Source: Phytopythium helicoides
Taxonomy: Eukaryota; Oomycota; Peronosporomycetes; Pythiales; Pythiaceae
Assembly (NCBI GenBank): GCA_024867545.1
Contig: JANFNE010000058.1
Location: forward strand, 248,001-312,000
DNA: 64,000 bases
Direction: 5' to 3'
The position numbers and the translations under genes are program-made. Position 1 is the stretch's first letter, and every line of letters starts with the position of its first letter. Below, piece by piece: positions 22,667-35,700 of the stretch. The notes under the pieces were generated by a model. That model was not told the DNA's origin and searched no databases. It saw nothing but the letters and a program-made list of their open reading frames with translations.

Positions 22667-25054
22667 ATGGGCGACCGGCGCGAGCTGCTCGAGCGGTGGC
22701 GCGCGGCTCGGCAGGCGGCGCAGCCAGCGCCGCGCTCTTCTCGCCCGGCGTTCGGCTCTTCCGCCGCCTTGAGGTACACGCAATTCCCGGGTTTCTAGGC
22801 GCTCTGTGAGATGAGGGAGGAGGGAAATGCTGACGGCGTACTTTCTCGAATGGAGCAGCAGGAACGCGCCGCTGCGGGTGGCGCGCAGCCGTCGCAGCGA
22901 TGCGAGCTCTACTTCTGGTATGTCGAGCGGTTCCAGGCGAAGCAGTGCGGCGTCCTCGGGGTTCCGCTCGCCGTCGCCCAGAAAGGTCGGGGCCAAGAAA
23001 GACAAGACACCGTCGCCGGCAACCACCACGAAAAGGAATATTGAGCAGACAGTCGAGAGAGCGCCAACAAGATCACCAACTATATCTAGGAGCTCCAAGA
23101 AGGGATTAATACCAGCACAGGCTGATGCTGATGCGAGCACTGCGAATATTGAGGCCACACTCAATGAGGACAAGGTCGCGACGCCGGAGCGACCTGGGTC
23201 GGGTGCTGCCGACGCCTTGAAGACGCTTGCTCGAACCACTGAAGATTCTGAAGAAGCGGATGCTGAGGTTGGACGGACTAGTATTGGAACTAGCGTCCGA
23301 TGCAGCTACCAGCACGGCTTTGCCAGATGATAGTGCCTTGGAAAATCATCCTGCCGAAGAAAAGCGCAAAAAGAGGCGAACAAGCTTTTTGTCGCCAATC
23401 GCCGATGCCAGTTCTGCGTTCAAAGGAGGAGCAAGACGAGTTTCAGCAGTTTCACAGCGGCTGGAGCAGCATGACGAAGAATCTAGCAGTGAGTTTGGGG
23501 ATGAAGTCGACTCAGACGATGGATTAAGGTGGTTGGACGAAGCTGGGCGGTCGTCCGAGAGCGCTTCGTCTCGGAGGGACACTCGAGGTAGTAGTGAAAC
23601 TGAAGACTTGACTACGACGACGTTGTCGTTAGATGCGGTCGATAATGACGAGACTATTCACGACGAGGATTCAAGCGGAGAAGGTCACCCTGCCGTGCGC
23701 AAAACTCTATCCTTCGGGGCAATCACGCATCTCGGCGGAGCGCGCCGAGTTCTAAGGAAGACTGCTCCCCGGCATGAAGACACTGAAGCCGACAAGACAC
23801 GGGGATTCATTGAAATGCGTGCCAAGAAGCGTCAGTCATACGCAGGCGAAGAACGAGTCGCTCGAGTCGAGCCACGAACGCGTCACAGTATGCCAGGGGT
23901 CTCGCCGTCATCTACAGCAAGTATTCTGAAATCGTTTCCACAGCGAGTTCCGGTCCGTGCAAGCACGGACAGCTTTAGCGCTACATCGCCTGCGCCGTCG
24001 AGCGCCCGCACCTCCCTACCAACGCCATCATCAGCTCGAAGTGACCTGAAACGAAAGTCCATTGACACCAGCAAGGCCTTCGATTTCAATTTCTGAGCGC
24101 ATGGCCGGCAATCCGAAATGGGAGCTCAACGACTTCGTCGTTACGAAAAATCTTGGACAGGGCAAGTTTGGGAACGTGTATCTTGCGCGTGAAAAGTGCA
24201 CCAACACCATTGTTGCGCTCAAGGTACAGGACGTGATCACATTGTAGTTTGGTCTCTGCCCTCTAACCCAAAAATTCCTTGCGGTACAGGTGTTGTACAA
24301 GGCGCCGCTTGTTCGAGAGGGTGGTACGATTCATCTCCAACGGGAGCTTGAGATTCAAACTCGGCTGGATCATCCAAACATCCTTCGGTTGTTCGGGTAT
24401 TTCTACAATGAAACGTGCGTCTACCTGATCCTCGAATACGCTCCGCAAGGCGAGCTGTTCAAGGAGTTGAGTAAGAAAAAGTGCTTCGACGAGGCGCTCG
24501 CTGCTCACTACGTTGCCCAAGTGGTGGATGCTTTAAAATATTGTCACAGCCGACATGTTATTCACAGAGACATCAAGGTGCGTACCGAGTTCAGTGCAGT
24601 ACACCTTCAGATAAAAATGCTGATCTTTGCTTGGCTTCTCCTGCAGCCCGAGAACCTTCTTGTGGGAGCCAATCAGACTATTAAGCTGGCTGATTTTGGA
24701 TGGGCCGTCTGCGCTTCGAATCCTGGCGGGCGACGGCAAACATTTTGCGGGACGCCTGACTACCTGAGCCCGGAAATGCTTCTTGGGAAGCCGTACAACC
24801 ACATGACGGATGCATGGAGTGTAGGCGTCCTGGCATACGAGCTTATCGTCGGCACAACACCGTTCTTTAGTGAGAACCAAATGGAGATGTACAAGCGCAT
24901 CGAGCACGTCAACTATTCGTTCCCAGACGGTTGCAACGTCTCCTCTAGTGCAAGGGGCTTTATTGCCGGACTGTTGCAAGCTGATCCGACAACTCGGATG
25001 AATTTGGAGCGTGCGGCCAACCACGCCTGGCTGAAGAACCGTCCGTCCGTGTGA
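22667..25054 (+). CDS. Aurora-like protein kinase with long Ser-rich N-terminal extension
   Basis: Mitotic Ser/Thr kinase of the Aurora family. Exons 22667-22773, 22862-24223, 24290-24577 and 24647-25054. Two surplus bases (about 23295-23302 and 24088-24093) break the frame; without them 2163 nt encode 720 aa. The kinase domain begins near [12 protein letters not shown] (residue 449), with glycine loop [13 protein letters not shown] (Lys489), [15 protein letters not shown] and the Aurora activation loop [16 protein letters not shown] (Thr617). The first 448 residues are low-complexity, Ser/Thr/Asp-rich with basic patches. Read literally, the upstream frame stops at 24096 and an ATG follows 4 bp later at 24101; a fused gene is far more likely. 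Convergent with the EF-hand gene. Confidence 0.8.
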
Positions 25055-25183
25055 TGAGTGCAAGTGGGAAGACGGTATTGAATGTGTTTGGTGAGTCGTT
25101 CTCGCGGTTAGTGAATTAGCGTCTACGATCAATATTTATGCGTCAATGAGATGAGCAGCAGCACGCTCTCTGAGCGATTTAAT

Positions 25184-27322
25184 TCATGATAGTCCTTTTG
25201 GTGGTGAATTGAACTGCGAGTCAGCGCTACCTGCCCACATACGCAGAAATGCCGCGCCTCCGTGACGCTTGCGCATTTGCATTTCTCGGGCTGCCACGTG
25301 CGTTTCAATATCCTGCAGGCGGTCGAGATACATAAATCTCTCCCCTGCAGTACGTCGTACGCGAGCTCGAGACTTCCAGTCGCGAAGACGCTCCTCTCTC
25401 ACTCGTGCCTCTTGCATGCTAGTCAGGTGAGTGTTTGTGCGCTCATTTCTAGCAGCTCGGATTTTGCTCCGTGCCTCATGCTCGATAGTCGACGAAGACT
25501 TGGCTTCACGCACTAGTCGGATACCTCCTTTACCAATCGCCATGCTACCATTAGTATTACCGACTTCGTTGATGTTGTCAGAGGGATATGCACGAGTGAT
25601 AGGGCTGAAGGCTGCAGATGTCGTGGTTTCAAAGCGATCTGATGGGAGTAAGAACAATCCAGACTCCGGGCATGTACCCTCCCCACCAACGCCTACGCGA
25701 GTCCAGTCCGTGTTGTGCATTCTCCTCCGCCAGAAGCGATCATGTGGTGCTGTCATCACATGCCGCGTTTCTCCCTCGGTAGATAGCGAAGGCGAACTAT
25801 GGTTTACTGTAGGTGTTGTTGATGGGCGAAGGGATGGTACAGAAACAGAAGAATCCAGACGACGTGGATATCGCTGCTCCCGTTCAGACGGGTTTTCAAG
25901 CTTTAGGGCGTTTGCTGTCCGTCGAAGAAGCTGCTCTTGCATACATCCAGGAGCTTGCGCCGGCTCGTCATCTTCCTGGACTCGCGTAGCTTCGACACGC
26001 ATCCCGTACCGTGGATCAATTTCCTCTCGTGGGGTTAGCTGGACGGTCATCTTGGCATGCAGTGCGGCCAACACCTTTTTCCTTGCATTGTCAATAAGAT
26101 CAGTTGGAGGCTCTTGCGCACCAGCTGCAAAATAGTGAACGAACTCGCGCATGCTGATCTTCTGGTCGCTATTACGATCCATAAGGTGGACCATCTCGGC
26201 CATATCACTTGAAGAAATACCGAGCTGAAGATAGTCGCTTCCAAGTGCGCGTTCCACCTGGTCGTACGAAAGGAACCCATCGTTGTCGCTATCAAGATTC
26301 TTGAAAGCGTATGCCAGCAAGAGATCGTGCTTGCCTCCATGAACGCTCAGAGCTTCCCCATGCTTTTTACTTAACTCATCCGTCACTTGAATGCGTAGTT
26401 GTTTCATTCGACGACGCGACCGAGGCGACAACTCAAGCGGAGTTCGATACTTTAGTGCTAGCGACGAGCTCGGGTCAGAGACTAGATCAGGCGGCTGCTT
26501 CAACGGGCTGTATGCACTGTTTCCGGCTGAGCCTGCTGCGTCATCGCCTGTGAAGAGTTGAAGGAACTCCTGGTATGCCATGGTGTTGTCGCCGTTCGCA
26601 TCAGCACTCTTGTAAAGTCCACAAACCTGCTCTGCAGTCAGATCGACCTCCGCAGCTTCTACCATGTCATAAAAGCGCTGGGCAGAGATCATTCCGTTTG
26701 CGTCGCTGTCAAAGGCACGGAAAACAGCGCGCATCGACCCATACTTGTCCATGAATGCTTCGCGCAACTTGACACGCGCGATCTCGAGCGGTAGGCTCAT
26801 TGTCGAAGCAGATTGATCTGTCGAAGCAGGGCAAGCCAGCAACTCCATGTCAACGCCATGCTGAGTCTCAGGTGTAGGCTCTAGCGCCGCTGGTATTGTA
26901 CTCGAAGGAATTGGCTCAAGGTACTTCCCAGTTGATACTGGTATCAGAGATTCGCCTTTTTGACGCCGACGCTGTGCCGACTCAACGACCAAGGAAGCTC
27001 CTCCGTCGAATAGAGACCTCGCAAACGCATCAGTGCGAGTGCTGCCACTTTTGAGAGATGCCTTGACCAGCTCAATGTTGGCTTCGCTCAAATACGGTGC
27101 TGCCGCTGCAGGGTCTTCCACTCTCTTTTCTGGACTACCAGCTCCTGAAGCCAGTAATGGAGCAGAAGCGCACTTGCTGATGTTCGTGGCTCCAACTTGC
27201 AGTCTCTTGCGCGGCTTGGCAGGGAAATCGCTTCTGAAGCTGCCGGGTTTCCCAGCAGGCGACGACGCCTCACCTGCACCTCCCATGCGAAAGTTTGTTC
27301 GCTGCACAGGAGTGCCCAGCAT
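25184..27322 (-). CDS. Four-EF-hand calcium-binding protein
   Basis: Single-exon, intact 712-aa frame. Two EF-hand pairs are visible: DSDANGMISAQRF (about 203) with DANGDNTMAYQEF (about 240), and DSDNDGFLSYDQVE (about 342) with DRNSDQKISMREF (about 380). Loops 1 and 3 have full calcium ligands; loop 4 is less canonical. The N-terminal 190 residues are Pro/Ser-rich. The C-terminal 250 residues are basic with an Arg-rich helical tail (RERLRDWKSRARVRRTAGERF). No signal peptide or membrane segment. A cytoskeletal or flagellar calcium sensor is possible but is inference. Confidence 0.8.
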   Translation of the reverse strand: MLGTPVQRTNFRMGGAGEASSPAGKPGSFRSDFPAKPRKRLQVGATNISKCASAPLLASGAGSPEKRVEDPAAAAPYLSEANIELVKASLKSGSTRTDAFARSLFDGGASLVVESAQRRRQKGESLIPVSTGKYLEPIPSSTIPAALEPTPETQHGVDMELLACPASTDQSASTMSLPLEIARVKLREAFMDKYGSMRAVFRAFDSDANGMISAQRFYDMVEAAEVDLTAEQVCGLYKSADANGDNTMAYQEFLQLFTGDDAAGSAGNSAYSPLKQPPDLVSDPSSSLALKYRTPLELSPRSRRRMKQLRIQVTDELSKKHGEALSVHGGKHDLLLAYAFKNLDSDNDGFLSYDQVERALGSDYLQLGISSSDMAEMVHLMDRNSDQKISMREFVHYFAAGAQEPPTDLIDNARKKVLAALHAKMTVQLTPREEIDPRYGMRVEATRVQEDDEPAQAPGCMQEQLLRRTANALKLENPSEREQRYPRRLDSSVSVPSLRPSTTPTVNHSSPSLSTEGETRHVMTAPHDRFWRRRMHNTDWTRVGVGGEGTCPESGLFLLPSDRFETTTSAAFSPITRAYPSDNINEVGNTNGSMAIGKGGIRLVREAKSSSTIEHEARSKIRAARNERTNTHLTSMQEARVREERLRDWKSRARVRRTAGERFMYLDRLQDIETHVAAREMQMRKRHGGAAFLRMWAGSADSQFNSPPKGLS

Positions 27323-27522
27323 CCTGGTTGACGATAGAGAAGTTGGAGTCTCCTCTCTTGTGTCAACTGCATCTCAAAGCTGTCGCTCCGCAAAAATTAG
27401 GCTTCCTACGCTTGCTATATTTGCCTTGCCTTTGGACTGATGATCAAGATTTTCTTTCCAAACCAAGCTCAAGTTCATATCACGACCACCCTAATCTGCA
27501 ACATCATACTACACGGAGGCGC

Positions 27523-30270
27523 TCAGCGTTTCCGCTTCCGCTTCTGGGACGGCCCGTCGTCGTGGGAGATCAACCGAGACAGCTGCTGCGCCTCCTTCTT
27601 GCCCACTTCGTTCAGCTTGGCGCGCCGCTGTGGAAACGATCGCTCCAACGCAATTGCGATGCTTCGGTTGATTATAAGTTTCTTGTCGCGGAATTGCGAG
27701 CGTGAGAGAACAAACTCCATCTTCCCAGAGGACACGCCTCGCGGCAGCAAGCGGCCCTCGGTCACGCCGATCCACTCTGCAACTTCGGATGACCATAGAG
27801 AAAGCTGGACGAGTACAAACTTGGTGTATTGGCCGTTTTCGGCATACACTTCCAGCACCACACCTTCGTTCCAGCAACCGTTGCGGTCCAACACATCGGC
27901 AATATCCCCCTTGCATAAGGTCATTGCGAACTCGACAGATGCGGCAACAGGCACCACAGCATCCTCGCCAGCAAAAGCTGGTCGGGAGCTGAATGTGATC
28001 AAATCGCGCGGCCGAGTTTGCAATGACACTGGTTGCCGCTCACGGCTGGTCATGGTTATGACCGGCTGGGCTGAAGGAGTAGGCGGTAAGCTATTCGGGT
28101 CCCCACGCTCCAAAGGTGCGCAGAATTTGCTGAGATAGAGCTGCTCGAGCGCCTTGCTCGCAGCTGCTTCAGCCTCGAAAATTGAACTGCACTGTTGCGC
28201 ACAGGCTGCTCGCTCGTACACGGTTTGGAGTGTTCTCCAGTTCACCATGGAGAGTGGCATCAGCTTGGACATGGATGCAGCGATCGCGTGAGAAATCTCA
28301 TCTTGCTCGAGGCCAGCACTACCGAAAGATTTCAAAAACAACTTGTCTGTGTGGTCGACGATCGAGCTGTCGATAGTTGGTTCTGCCAACGCGGCAGAGG
28401 CTGGAATTGCTTTGTCGAAGCCATTCCCACATGCTACTGCAACCTCTGTAGATGCAGACTCTTGGGCATGAAGGCTCTCTTGATGCGCTTCCACTTCTTC
28501 AAGCCACCGTACAGGTTGGCCATTTCGATTACATGACGCCGGATGAACAGCCGTGTAATCTACCTGCAAGTATTTTGAGTTTCCACGTTAGGACACAAGT
28601 TATAACGGGCCAAGCGATGGTGGTGACGCACCTCTTTCTCTTTGACCAATTTCCAACGGCCCAACGACGCGGGGTGGATATTGACGCTGGAGCACTGCGG
28701 AAGTATACTTTCCAAGGGCGAGTCAAGAACAGCCGTTGGAGTACTTCGTGCAGACGGTCGTGGGGGTTTCTTTGATCTATTGCGCTTACTCGACGATCCT
28801 GGACTTGGCGGTCGACGCCCGTTTGCTCTGGTCGATTTCGAATCAGATAAGGTTTTCTCTAGTTGGGATTGCTCCGAATCTTCCTTCTTTGTTTCAGTGG
28901 CGATTGACTTCGCAAGTGCCTTCTCCAATCGCATCACATAATCGCGATAACAGTCGTCATCATATCCAAAAACCAGGTCATGATTTGAATACACAACCGA
29001 TGGAGCCATTTCATCGGTGTCGTCTCGATATATGTTTTTCCTTCGTTCTGCAGCAATGAAGTCTTCTTCTTCCCACACGTCTCGATAATAGCGTCCTCGT
29101 CGCTGATCCAAGTCGACGTGGGCGCCAACCTTATCAGTAGCATCGATCAGCATAGCGTCAAATAATGCGCCATCCAGCTTCAGGCTGAATGGAGAGTGCA
29201 GCATTTGCTGCAACAAAGTTAGGCTTGGCTTCGACGAATACGCTCCAGGTCCTCGATATTGTCCTGACTCAGGGGCGCAAAATATGCTTCACATGACTCC
29301 CATTGCCACGCATCTGCTGGAGGCGTAGACGGGTACAAGAACGTCGACTCGCATTTGGGGATGGCGTAGTGTAGTCTGGAACATGCTCAACATGACGCTG
29401 CTTGCCGTGAACATGCTCTACTACTTGCTCGGTTGATATCGGTGCGGGAACCGGCTTGAACACCTCACCATTGACAACTCGAGGATGACTCTGGTACTTT
29501 CTGCTGGAAAACATCTTCTTGGTCCGCTTTCGCTTTCGCTGCGCTGCGGACAATGTTGGAGCGCTGCCGGAGTCGTTGCTCGGAGTAGCGCTATCCACTT
29601 CGGCTTCAGACGTTGCGGGGGTATGCTCAACTGAGCGCTTTGCTAGCTCTTGCGTTGTATCCACAGCAGCCTCAACGCTGCTGTCGCTCATCACGAGGCT
29701 CAGCTCGATGGGTTCCTCTGTCTCCACCTGGATATGGTCACCGTTCATCGCGCTACTGTTGTCGCTGCTAGCCGCCGGCTCCAGGTCGGACACGCCGACA
29801 GCCTCGCTCTGATCCTTTGCGCTGTCTGAAGCAACGACCTCAGTCGCCTCTTCCTGTTTCTCTAGATCCGTAGTCAATTGCTGTGCAACGCGCTCCTGTG
29901 CCTCGTCATTCACAGCCGCCTGTGCTCCTTCTTCATCGCCAGTTGCTGCAGGAGCGTCGGCCTCTGCTCCTGCCTCCTCCTCCACCCGCGTTTCTCCCAG
30001 CACCTCGCTTTGCACCTCGTCCTGAGCCGCTGGTGCAGGCTGGGCCGCTGCCGCCTCGCCTTCTCCCTCCGCAACCCGCTCGCCCTCCCCCTCCTCCGAC
30101 TCGTCGTCCAGCGGGATGAGCTCGTACTCCTCCGTGTCGCCCGCCGCCTCGCTGTCCGCGCGCTCCGACGACGAAGACGCCATCGCGTGCGGCCCCAGCG
30201 CCTCCGCCGCCGCCTCGACGGCCTGCGCGAGCCGCTCGCGGCGCTTCCGCGCAGTCGCCGTCCGCCCCAT
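27523..30270 (-). CDS. Acidic/Lys-rich nuclear-type protein, function unknown
   Basis: Exons 28632-30270 and 27523-28563 (intron 28564-28631, GTGCGT..TGCAG). Two missing bases, near 29357 (after PDYT) and near 29237 (in ERIRR), break the frame; restoring them gives 2682 nt, 893 aa. The N-terminal 240 residues are Glu/Ala-rich and disordered, then RKRKRTKK. The middle contains an ordered W/Y-rich stretch (ADAWQWESCEAYFAPLS). The C-terminal third has a Tudor/chromo-like beta segment (CWNEGVVLEVYAENGQYTKF) and ends in a basic QKRKRKR tail. Chromatin association is inferred only. Shares a 160-bp spacer with the UBA2 3' end. Confidence 0.6.
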
Positions 30271-30430
30271 GACGGCGCGCCGTTGGTCCTCCGATTAGTG
30301 TCGCGAAACCTTCCGCCTTTCCCGACCGGGGGCGTATACTCCCGTGTATATTCCAATACGAAAGGCCAGTGGAAGCGCATATTACGGATATATACCGGAG
30401 CAATATACGCCCAAAAGATCCTCGGCACCC

Positions 30431-32494
30431 TCATGACGCACTCAGCTTGGCTTTCTTGGCTTCAACGCTGGTGGCGTCGCCGTCGGCTTCCTCGCCGGTC
30501 GTGGCTGCAGCTCGCTTCAGCGACGAGGGAGGGGCGGCCACAGTGCCCACGACCTCAAAACCTTCGTCGTCGTCCGTCCGTCCTCGACTTCCGCGTCCTC
30601 GCTTCCTCCATCCTTCTTCTCTTCCGCCGCGGCTGACGCCTTGACGAGCTTCTCGACGTCGCCGCCCAGAGCAAATAGCTCGGTCGCATCTTCGCCAAAC
30701 TCGTGCTCGTCGCGGTGCAGCACGCGGATTGCACAGCGAAAGTCCTGCGAAAAGTCCTCGATCGACAGCGTCGTGTCGTTCGTGACACCGCCGCCTGGCA
30801 GGTCCGCCAGCAGCTTGGGCAGGTTCACGGCCAAACTCTCCTCGGCGTCCTCGCCCTCCTCGTAATGGTGTTGGCGCCGATCGAGATGGTCGGCTCGTTG
30901 ACTCCGAGCCGCTTCTTCAGCACCTTGTCGACCAAATCGCGCAGATGTGTCTGCTTCGTGTCAATTGCGAGCTCGACAATCTGCTGCGAGCACACGTAGC
31001 ACTGCGGGTTGGGCTGGTGGAGGTTGCTAGGCTCGAGCAGCGTGCCGCGGGCGCTCCACATGCGGTTGCAAAACGTGAGCTTGCACGTTTCTACGATGGG
31101 CTTGGCCGCGGCCACAATCTTGAACGCCTCGAGCACCTGGAAACCAGCGACGATCGCATTCGTAGTGGCGATCGCAGGGATGATGTTTCCCGCAATGCCC
31201 TTGCACGCGTAGAGAGACTCCATGGGAATGGAAAACACGGCAGCTCGGAGGTTCGACGCCGCGGTCACAAACTCCATCGCGACAGCGTCGTCTTGTCGAA
31301 CTCGTAGGTGCCGAGGTTGGAGCGGGTCTCTTCAGTGCTCAGCAAGCGCGCGATGCACGACGCAAACCGCTTGGTGCACTCGGCGACCGTCCACACATCA
31401 CGGTCGTTCCATACCTTGGATGCGCCGTTTGCCGCCGCGGCAGAGTCGTTGAGCGAGACGCCTTCGATGAGCTTGGAACTGACAATTTCTTCCAGGACGA
31501 GCGGACGAGGGACCTTGGAAGCCGTCTTGTACGCCTTGATTTCGAGCTTCTTCTTGATCTCGAGCTCAAACAGACCGCGAAAAACGCCGGACGCATACTT
31601 TTCGAGCGAGGACTCGTCGAAAGTCATGTCAGGTCGGACGCGTCACCAAGTCCATGAATGCCGATTTGTCTTCGTTGGCCGGGTCCTCCCACAGCATCGA
31701 GTCCTCGGGCTTGCCGAACAACAGCTTGTAGCACTCCTTGGCCCAGACAATGCAGTGCACCATCTTTTCGGGCGTGCTGCGGATCGTGCAGATCGGGTAC
31801 TGCTTCTGGGTCACCTTCGGTGTGCACTCATAGCACTCGGTCTCCCCCTTCTTGATCACATACACCTGGCCGAGATAGCCCGTGGTGCCGCTCTCAATCA
31901 GTGGCGTGTTGGTCGCGAGGCACAGCCGGTTGACGTGCTTGCGCGCGTCCACATTGTCGAGCGCATTGAGCACGAGCGTGAACTGCTGGAAGTAGTCAAT
32001 ACCGAATTGGCTCGACTTGATGTTGCCGTGGTGGGCGACAATCTTGGCCTTGGGGTTGAAAGTAAGCGCGATCTCGCGCGCGACGAGCGCCTTGGACTGA
32101 CCCACGTGGTGCGAGCGGAAGAGGAACTGCCGGTTGAGGTTCGACACGTCGATTGTATCCAGGTCGATGAGCTCGATGTCCTCGAAGCCGCTCAGCACCA
32201 GATTCTTCAGCAGCTCACATCCTACTGGCAGGGTTAGTGACGTGCGCACATATAACCAGGCGATCCCAGCGACTCGGAACGCACCGATGCCGCCCGCGCC
32301 AACCACGAGGATCTTGGCGCTGCGGACCTTGTCGTGGAGGTCATCGCCCTGGCGCGTGCACGAAAAGTTAGCACTTAGCAATCGAGTTGCGCACTCTAAA
32401 GACGCATCGAGGGCGCTTCGCGAGGTGACAAAGCGCCTAGAGCGGCCAGGAGACCCACCAGCACGGCCGCGAGCGCGTCGACCGAGGTCGCCAT
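30431..32494 (-). CDS. UBA2: SUMO-activating enzyme subunit 2 (UBA2/SAE2)
   Basis: Catalytic subunit of the heterodimeric SUMO E1, nuclear. Exons 32465-32494, 32285-32348 and 30431-32221; introns 32349-32464 and 32222-32284. Four frame breaks (one surplus base near 31625; one missing base each near 31297, 30866 and 30575); corrected length 1887 nt, 628 aa. Features: Rossmann motif [32 protein letters not shown], the active-site [10 protein letters not shown] (Cys176, codon at 31788-31790) and zinc ligands YECTPK and CYVCSQQ. The signature SNLRAAVF with [17 protein letters not shown] and a C-terminal ubiquitin-like fold (ISIGANTI) follow. The basic tail [11 protein letters not shown] resembles the NLS end of the family. 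Confidence 0.88.
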
Positions 32495-32547
32495 GTTCAG
32501 TCGGATCGGTCAAGCTGCAAAATGGTGGGAAACTACCAAGCCTCATT

Positions 32548-32587
32548 GATTGGCTGAAATATGGTACCCTATACAACTCTTGATTGG
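32548..32587. promoter_or_regulatory. Two CCAAT boxes in the UBA2 / UBA-PDZ divergent promoter
   Basis: GATTGGCTGAAATA at 32548 and GATTGGCCAATA at 32582 lie in the 284-bp spacer between divergent starts at 32494 and 32779. Similar GATTGG elements recur in several other compact promoters here. Confidence 0.5.
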
Positions 32588-32778
32588 CCAATAACGAGGC
32601 ACATTCTGAATATGTTAGGTTCAGTATGTTGATATACAAACCCGAAGTGGTCCGTTCTTACATTACACACTTGGTGGAAGAAGGGGGCAATCAGGAAAAC
32701 GCGGCTCGAGATACAGCGGGCGTGCCGTGCTTGGCTCCCCTCCCGCTGCGGCCGCGCTCCCCTCCTCCCTCCCGCGCC

Positions 32779-35700
32779 ATGGACGCCACCAAGCAGGAGG
32801 CGCTCGTCGAGGTCATCCGCGCCATCATTGGCGACGCGGCCGTGTCGCGCGAGCGCATCGTGGCGCTGCTGGGCGAGGCCGGCAACGACCCCAACAAGGC
32901 GGTGGACCTGTTCTTCCAGGCCGAGGCGGCGCGCGGCGGCGTGCCGCTGCAGCAGAACGACGTCGAGGGCGACGTGGACGACGACGCGGGCGAAGAATGG
33001 AGCCCACAGGCCGCCGAGCTCAACGACCTGCTGGGCGGCGACGTCAAGCGCGACGTCATCCTCGACCTGCTGCGCCGCACCAAGAACAATCTGCAGAAGG
33101 CCGTAGAGATATACTTTACCGAGAACGGCGGCGCCGACGCGGAAGAGTTCAGCGACGGCGATGAGGAGGACGACGACGAGGATGCGGGCGAGGCCTAAGG
33201 GCGTGCCCGCGACCGCAAGTGCGACTGCTGCTGCTGCGCCGCGGCGCGCCCGGCGTGCTGACGCCGCCCGTCTCGGAACAGGCGACGCCCCCGCCGGCGC
33301 CTGCAACGCCGTCAGCATCCTCCACGACCATGCCTGTCACACCGTCAGCACAGACGTCCATCGAGACGCACCAGCTAGAGCCGCTCGCGCCGCCAGTGTC
33401 AACGCCAGCCGAGCCTGCGGTGCTGCGAGAGGCACCTGCGGCGGAGACGCCCTGAGTCGCTGACTGGACCCGGGACGTACGAGGTCATTATGGTGAACAG
33501 CAACTTTCGATGGCAGATTGGCAACGTGTTTGGGCGTGCAGTCGTCAGAGCGTGGAGCCCGACGGACCGGCGGCCAAGGCAGGGATCCAGAAATCGGATG
33601 TGCTGCTTTCGTTCCGAGAAACCGTGCTCAACGAGCAAAACTGCAGTATGGTCGTGCAGCAGCTGTCCAAAGAGGTTGGTGCCGCTATATTTAAGCGATG
33701 GGGTAGTGCGTTTTGGCGGTGCTAACACGTTGCCTTGTCTGTGTCTTTGCATTCAGAGAATTATTGTGCCGTCTGCACTTCGACTTCGGCGCGCGCCTGA
33801 GGCACACCCCCGCCCTGCTGCTGCTCCAGCGACACCGGCAGTAGCGAAACCCAAAGCCGAGTCAATTGCTCTAGCTCCCGAGAACGGGACACGCAGCCAA
33901 CATAGACTGCGCCCGCGCGTCCAGCAGCTACAGGAGCAGTATCTGCAAAGAGCACCCAAGTGGACAGCGATGGGGACGTTGTGATGGCGAATGCAGACAA
34001 TGCATCGGGGCCTGTTGAGCCAAAGTATGGGCTCCACGTCATGTGCCGCGCAGTAGAGTCCATGATCGACGCTATTGCTGGCCCAGAGGCCGAGCTCAAG
34101 TCACTCGTGGACCTGCTTCTTGTGTCTGAGTTCAGCCTCGACCGCGCAGTAAACACGTACTTGACAGAAGACCGTGTCGTGAGCGACTTTCGCCGTGTAA
34201 TTGGATACGACTGGGACCCTTCTCAGCCTACCAAGGTCATGGGCGGACAGCCACCGTACCACGCCTCGATTCCATCTGGCCCTCTGGGCTTGACGGTCGA
34301 AAACATCCTCGAGGTATGCTTTCCTGTGTTGCACTTTTGAACGCCAGCTTTTTCCACTTCTTGCTCACACTAGTATTTGTGGGAACACAGCGCACTATCG
34401 TGGTCGACATCAAGGCTGGAGGCGCTGCCGAGCGTGCCTCTGTGAAGCGATCCAGCTGGCTGGTTGCCTTGAACGGCACTTCAATCACTCATCTTACGCA
34501 CAAAGAGACCCTCCGAATGATCGAGACGGCAACGCGTCCGCTGCAGCTGGAGCTGGTTCTAGTACCCCCAGCAGATTACAAGGCGCTGCGAAAGCAGCTT
34601 GCTATGAACATTCGCCAGCAAAAGACGGAGCGTCCCCATTCCCGAGCAAGATCGCATGTCTTTCCGCGTGTTTCAGGCGAAGATCCACCAAGCTATCATT
34701 GCATTTCCAAAGCAGGTCGCGGTTGCACTGTTTCAGTATCTCGGAAGCGAAGAGTACCATCCACCTACACTCGACCCCAACTATGAAAACCCGCTGGACC
34801 GGTTGCTGCCTCCCGCCGACGAGTGGGATAGTGCGTTGCTGAACGAAATGGACAGCATGGATGAAGAGAAGCACGGCGAAATGTGTGCCGAGCGTCGCTT
34901 TCTCTTGAATCTGTTCACATCCATTCATGAATATGAAGACAAGGGCGAGAACACCTGTTATCCGCACAATCCAGTTTCCTTGGTTGGCTCGCGGTTCGTG
35001 CTGCCAAGATGCACCAGTATGTCAGCAGCAAAGACCCGTCAACGCCTGTTACGCGTGACATTTACCGCTACCGCTACGAACTATTGCTCAGTGTTGTCAT
35101 GCACGTGATTGAAGGGCTGTCCATCATCGAGAACCATGCAACCTGGGATGTGATGGTGAATGTTCTCAAGATGTTGTTGCTGTCCGTGACGGACCGGGAT
35201 GTTGATGTTATTTTCATCCCGATGTTTGCCCGGTTGAGTATCAGCTCAAGCCCAACTGCGCGTATTGTGCCGATCGCACTTCTTCCTCTTGTGTACTCTC
35301 GAGTGTACGGCGATACTCGCGTTCAACTCCGAGGTATGCTCGACCGCCTGTGCAATGACGACAACCCGCTCGTTCGCCGCGCGGTTTCTTCAGTCATCGC
35401 AGATCTTGCGTTGGCCGGCGGCAAGGATATCGCGACGTGGACAGTGCAGTTGCTGGAGAAGGGGTCGGCCGACAGCCATGATATTGTGAGAATCTTTGCG
35501 GTGAAAGCATGCATCAAACTGGCTACAAGCCTTCGCCAAGCTGCTGTTTCGGACGCGAATGCATTCTCGAGCGACTCAGAAGAAGCGTTGCGTTTGCTAT
35601 TTTGCCAAATGGTCCCCCTCGTCAACACGTACACGTCCGACTCGTCGTGGCAGGTGCGACTAGAAACTGCTCGCACACTTCCCGCGTTTTGTCGTGAATT

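Noticed and set aside
24062..24250. Bicistronic arrangement with a 4-bp gap before the Aurora ATG.
   Set aside because: Not expected for nuclear genes; one surplus base explains it and the total length then divides by three.
29878..30636. 252-codon plus-strand open frame over the gene at 27.5-30.3 kb.
   Set aside because: Antisense to a Glu/Ala-rich region whose complement is artificially open; no recognisable domain.
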